Source: SVTX01 sp964629615
GTDB lineage: Bacteria > Bacillota > Clostridia > Oscillospirales > CAG-272
NCBI GenBank assembly: GCA_964629615.1
Contig: CAZVUD010000035.1
Coordinates: 1-15,836, forward strand
Direction: 5' to 3'
Length of the DNA stretch: 15,836 bases
The position numbers and the translations under genes were made by a program. Of this stretch, positions 14,319-15,836 are shown piece by piece. Positions within the stretch are counted from its first letter, which is position 1. Each line of letters opens with the position of its first letter. The notes under the pieces were generated by a model. The model ran no database searches, was not told the DNA's origin, and saw nothing but the letters and a program-made list of their open reading frames with translations.

Positions 14319-14936
14319 TCAGCCGTTATCCGAAAGCTTTTTTGATATTTTTGCCGCAACTATATCAAGGGCAGTCTTGTTCTTGCCGCCGTTGATGATT
14401 ATATCGGCATATTTTTTTGTGGGCTCCACATATATTCCGTGCATTATCTTTACCGTGCCCACATACTGATCTATAACTCCGTCGATATCTCTGCCTCGCT
14501 CTGTAACATCTCGGCGAAGTCTGCGAAGTATCCTCTCGTCCGCATCGGCATCGGCATATATCTTTATGTCAAACAGCTCACGCAAGCGCTCGTCATAAAA
14601 GGTGAGTATACCGTCTATTATAAGCACAGCCGTGGGCTCTACCCTTGTAACCTCTTGCTTTCTTGTATGTATGCAAAAGTCGTAATTCGGGATATCCACG
14701 CTCTCCCCCTCAAGCAAAGCTCTGAGATGCTTGACGAGCAGATCGGTGTCAAGAGCATCGGGGCAATCGTAATTCGTCTTTACACGCTCCTCCATGGAGA
14801 GATGATCCTGCGGCTTGTAATAATTGTCGTACGATATAATGGTTATATCATTTGGAAAAAGCCGTCTGAGTCCCTCTGCAAATGTGGATTTTCCCGAGCC
14901 TGTTCCGCCCGCAACGCCTATTATCATGGGTGTCAT
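14319..14936 (-). CDS. udk: Uridine kinase (nucleoside kinase)
   Basis: 205 aa, near the usual length. It phosphorylates uridine and cytidine to UMP and CMP in pyrimidine salvage. The P-loop GGTGSGKST is at residues 10-18. Other marks of the uridine kinase family are SYDNYYK, YDCPDALDTDLL, the NYDFCIHTR substrate segment and the lid RRLRRDVTERGRD followed by VIDQY. ATG 14936 is chosen over a longer in-frame opening (24 more residues) because AAGGAAG lies 8 nt before it and the protein then begins right at the P-loop strand. A sigma-A promoter lies 45-70 bp upstream. The downstream gene follows after 64 bp. Confidence 0.93.
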   Translation of the reverse strand: MTPMIIGVAGGTGSGKSTFAEGLRRLFPNDITIISYDNYYKPQDHLSMEERVKTNYDCPDALDTDLLVKHLRALLEGESVDIPNYDFCIHTRKQEVTRVEPTAVLIIDGILTFYDERLRELFDIKIYADADADERILRRLRRDVTERGRDIDGVIDQYVGTVKIMHGIYVEPTKKYADIIINGGKNKTALDIVAAKISKKLSDNG

Positions 14937-14979
14937 AGTAAATGCTTCCTTTCCGTGTACTGAATATCTCCATACATCA

Positions 14980-15008
14980 ATTGTAACATATTTTTTGTCA
15001 TTTATCAA
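14980..15008 (-). promoter_or_regulatory. Sigma-A promoter of udk
   Basis: On the minus strand TTGATA (15003-15008) and TACAAT (14980-14985) are 17 nt apart. This places the transcription start near 14973 and gives a ~37-nt leader before the udk ATG. The upstream in-frame extension of udk would overlap the promoter, which supports the shorter start. Confidence 0.75.
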
Positions 15009-15088
15009 TACATAAATTCATTTTTTGCAATATTAAGACAATAATTAAAACGCCCTTACGCCTACCCGAAAAGTAACTTTGCATAAAA

Positions 15089-15104
15089 GTTAGCCATTTC
15101 TAAC
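15089..15104. promoter_or_regulatory. Upstream operator-like inverted repeat of feoAB
   Basis: The repeat reads GTTAGCCATTTCTAAC, with arms GTTAG and CTAAC separated by 6 nt. It is the same architecture and the same first six bases as the repeat at 15192-15207. It lies 50 bp upstream of the feoA -35 box. A further perfect inverted repeat, AACTTT/AAAGTT (15075-15091), overlaps its left arm and contains related half-sites. Confidence 0.5.
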
Positions 15105-15153
15105 ATTTTTGACTATATAATTGCACAAAATTTCAAAAAGGCATAAAAGGCTA

Positions 15154-15182
15154 TTGACAAATGACTTCTTTTAGTATATAAT
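15154..15182 (+). promoter_or_regulatory. Consensus sigma-A promoter of feoAB
   Basis: TTGACA (15154-15159) and TATAAT (15177-15182) are separated by exactly 17 nt, a perfect consensus promoter. Transcription should start near 15189, giving a ~50-nt leader to feoA. Such a strong promoter implies control by a repressor, and an inverted repeat lies directly over the predicted start. Confidence 0.9.
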
Positions 15183-15191
15183 GTCGGTGTA

Positions 15192-15207
15192 GTTAGCTTG
15201 GGCTAAC
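15192..15207. promoter_or_regulatory. Putative metal-repressor operator over the feoAB transcription start
   Basis: GTTAGCTTGGGCTAAC is a near-perfect inverted repeat; with flanking A and T the stem is AGTTAGC/GCTAACT with a 4-nt centre. It lies about 10 nt downstream of the -10 box, where a bound repressor would block RNA polymerase. The GTTAG/CTAAC half-sites resemble those of DtxR/IdeR-type boxes, but the spacing is wider than the classical operator, so the regulator's identity is inferred. Confidence 0.65.
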
Positions 15208-15239
15208 TTTAGATCTTAAAATCACACGAGGTATACAGG

Positions 15240-15464
15240 ATGAGAACTCTTAAGGACGTCAAGGTAGGCAAGAGCGCACGCGTCGTAAAGCTTCACGGCG
15301 AGGGCGCACTGAAGCGCAGGATCATGGATATGGGTATAACCAAGGGCGTTGAGATACGCGTCAGAAAGACCGCTCCTTTAGGCGACCCCATCGAGCTGAC
15401 TGTCAGAAGCTATGAGCTGACATTACGCCGTTGCGACGCCGAAATGATCGAGGTCGAGGAATGA
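15240..15464 (+). CDS. feoA: Ferrous iron transport protein A
   Basis: 74 aa, the normal size of this SH3-like cytoplasmic partner of the FeoB iron channel. Recognisable features are the opening TLKDVKVGKSARVVKL, GEGALKRRIMDMGITKGVEIRV (about 20-41), KTAPLGDPIELTVRSYELTLR (about 43-63) and an acidic end (AEMIEVEE). It is the first gene on the plus strand, about 50 nt after the predicted transcription start, with GAGG 8 nt before the ATG. It is followed by feoB after 44 bp. Confidence 0.95.
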   Translation: MRTLKDVKVGKSARVVKLHGEGALKRRIMDMGITKGVEIRVRKTAPLGDPIELTVRSYELTLRRCDAEMIEVEE

Positions 15465-15508
15465 CATCAGAATATCTCTATTTGCATTACAGAAAGGATA
15501 TATAATCC

Positions 15509-15836
15509 ATGGACATAAGGATCGCACTTGCAGGCAACCCGAATGCAGGCAAGACAACTCTTTTTAATCTCCTGACCGGATCAAACCAATTTGTCGGAAA
15601 CTGGCCCGGAGTTACCGTTGAAAAAAAGGAAGGACGCATGAAGGGGCGCGACGGTGTCATAATCACCGACCTGCCCGGAATATATTCCCTCTCCCCCTAT
15701 TCGCTTGAAGAGGTGGTGGCAAGAAATTATCTCGTATCAGAGCGTCCCGATGCCATACTCAACATAGTTGACGGAACTAATCTTGAAAGAAATCTCTATC
15801 TCACGACCCAGCTGACAGAGCTCGGAATTCCCGTTG
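15509..15836 (+). CDS. feoB: Ferrous iron transport protein B, N-terminal part (cut by window end)
   Basis: 109 complete codons are present; the frame is open at the right edge, so this is a partial view and not a broken gene. The visible part is the start of the cytoplasmic GTPase domain: G1 GNPNAGKTT (9-17), the switch I region NWPGVTVEKKEG, G3 DLPG and the YSLSPYS segment after it, then LNIVDGTNLERNLYLTTQL before the G4 region. FeoB uses this G domain to drive Fe(II) uptake through a polytopic membrane channel that lies beyond the window. AAGGA is about 10 nt before the ATG. Confidence 0.95.
   Translation, partial: MDIRIALAGNPNAGKTTLFNLLTGSNQFVGNWPGVTVEKKEGRMKGRDGVIITDLPGIYSLSPYSLEEVVARNYLVSERPDAILNIVDGTNLERNLYLTTQLTELGIPV

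Noticed and set aside
15109..15121. TTGACTATATAAT, resembling a second promoter upstream of feoA
   Set aside because: The TTGACT and TATAAT elements run together without the needed spacer, and no -35 lies 16-18 nt before TATAAT.
15183..15239. feoA leader considered as a riboswitch
   Set aside because: The predicted leader is only about 50 nt and holds just the short inverted repeat at the start site, which fits a DNA operator better than a structured RNA.

Overview
The window looks like a chromosomal segment of a low-to-moderate GC, endospore-forming Bacillota (class Clostridia; finer placement is not possible from sequence alone). The main evidence is gene order. Read along the minus strand, the genes run yicC, remA, rpoZ, priA, def, fmt, rsmB, rlmN, PASTA protein, rsgA, tpk, spoVM. 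This is the order of the well-known Bacillus subtilis yloC-to-spoVM cluster, with several members missing: gmk, coaBC, the phosphatase prpC, the kinase part of prkC, and rpe. A 26-codon spoVM gene at 2388-2468 implies a sporulating lineage.

Layout. Positions 1-300 hold no gene. They contain a pair of ~62-bp direct repeats, three tandem copies of a ~25-bp hairpin repeat, and the putative terminator of the long minus-strand array. From 320 to 15008 every gene is on the minus strand. The leftmost is a YgiQ-family radical SAM protein (320-2353) with an unusual Arg/Gly/Asn-rich tail. Next come spoVM, thiamine pyrophosphokinase, RsgA, an orphan three-PASTA membrane protein, RlmN, RsmB, methionyl-tRNA formyltransferase, peptide deformylase, PriA, RNA polymerase omega, RemA and YicC. 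A near-consensus sigma-A promoter (13015-13043) starts this housekeeping run. It follows a strong GC hairpin (13089-13120) that probably ends the transcription unit before it.

That earlier unit (13146-14254) is the least familiar part of the window. It encodes a cysteine-rich secreted protein with a possible cohesin-like fold, an overlapping 72-aa signal-peptide/single-helix membrane protein, and a possible 20-aa hydrophobic micro-protein. Uridine kinase (14319-14936), with its own promoter, lies just upstream of it.

The right edge switches to the plus strand with the ferrous iron uptake genes feoA and feoB (feoB is cut by the window end). They are driven by a perfect-consensus sigma-A promoter flanked by two matching GTTAG-N6-CTAAC inverted repeats, probably the operators of a metal-responsive repressor.

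How the genes work together: most of the housekeeping run serves translation. RNA polymerase assembly (omega), formylation and deformylation of initiator methionine (fmt, def), rRNA and tRNA methylation (rsmB, rlmN) and 30S maturation (rsgA) are all represented, along with replication restart (priA). The most notable points are the kinase-less PASTA protein at the prkC position, the retained spoVM, the secreted Cys-rich/small membrane protein pair, and the twin operator sites at feoAB.
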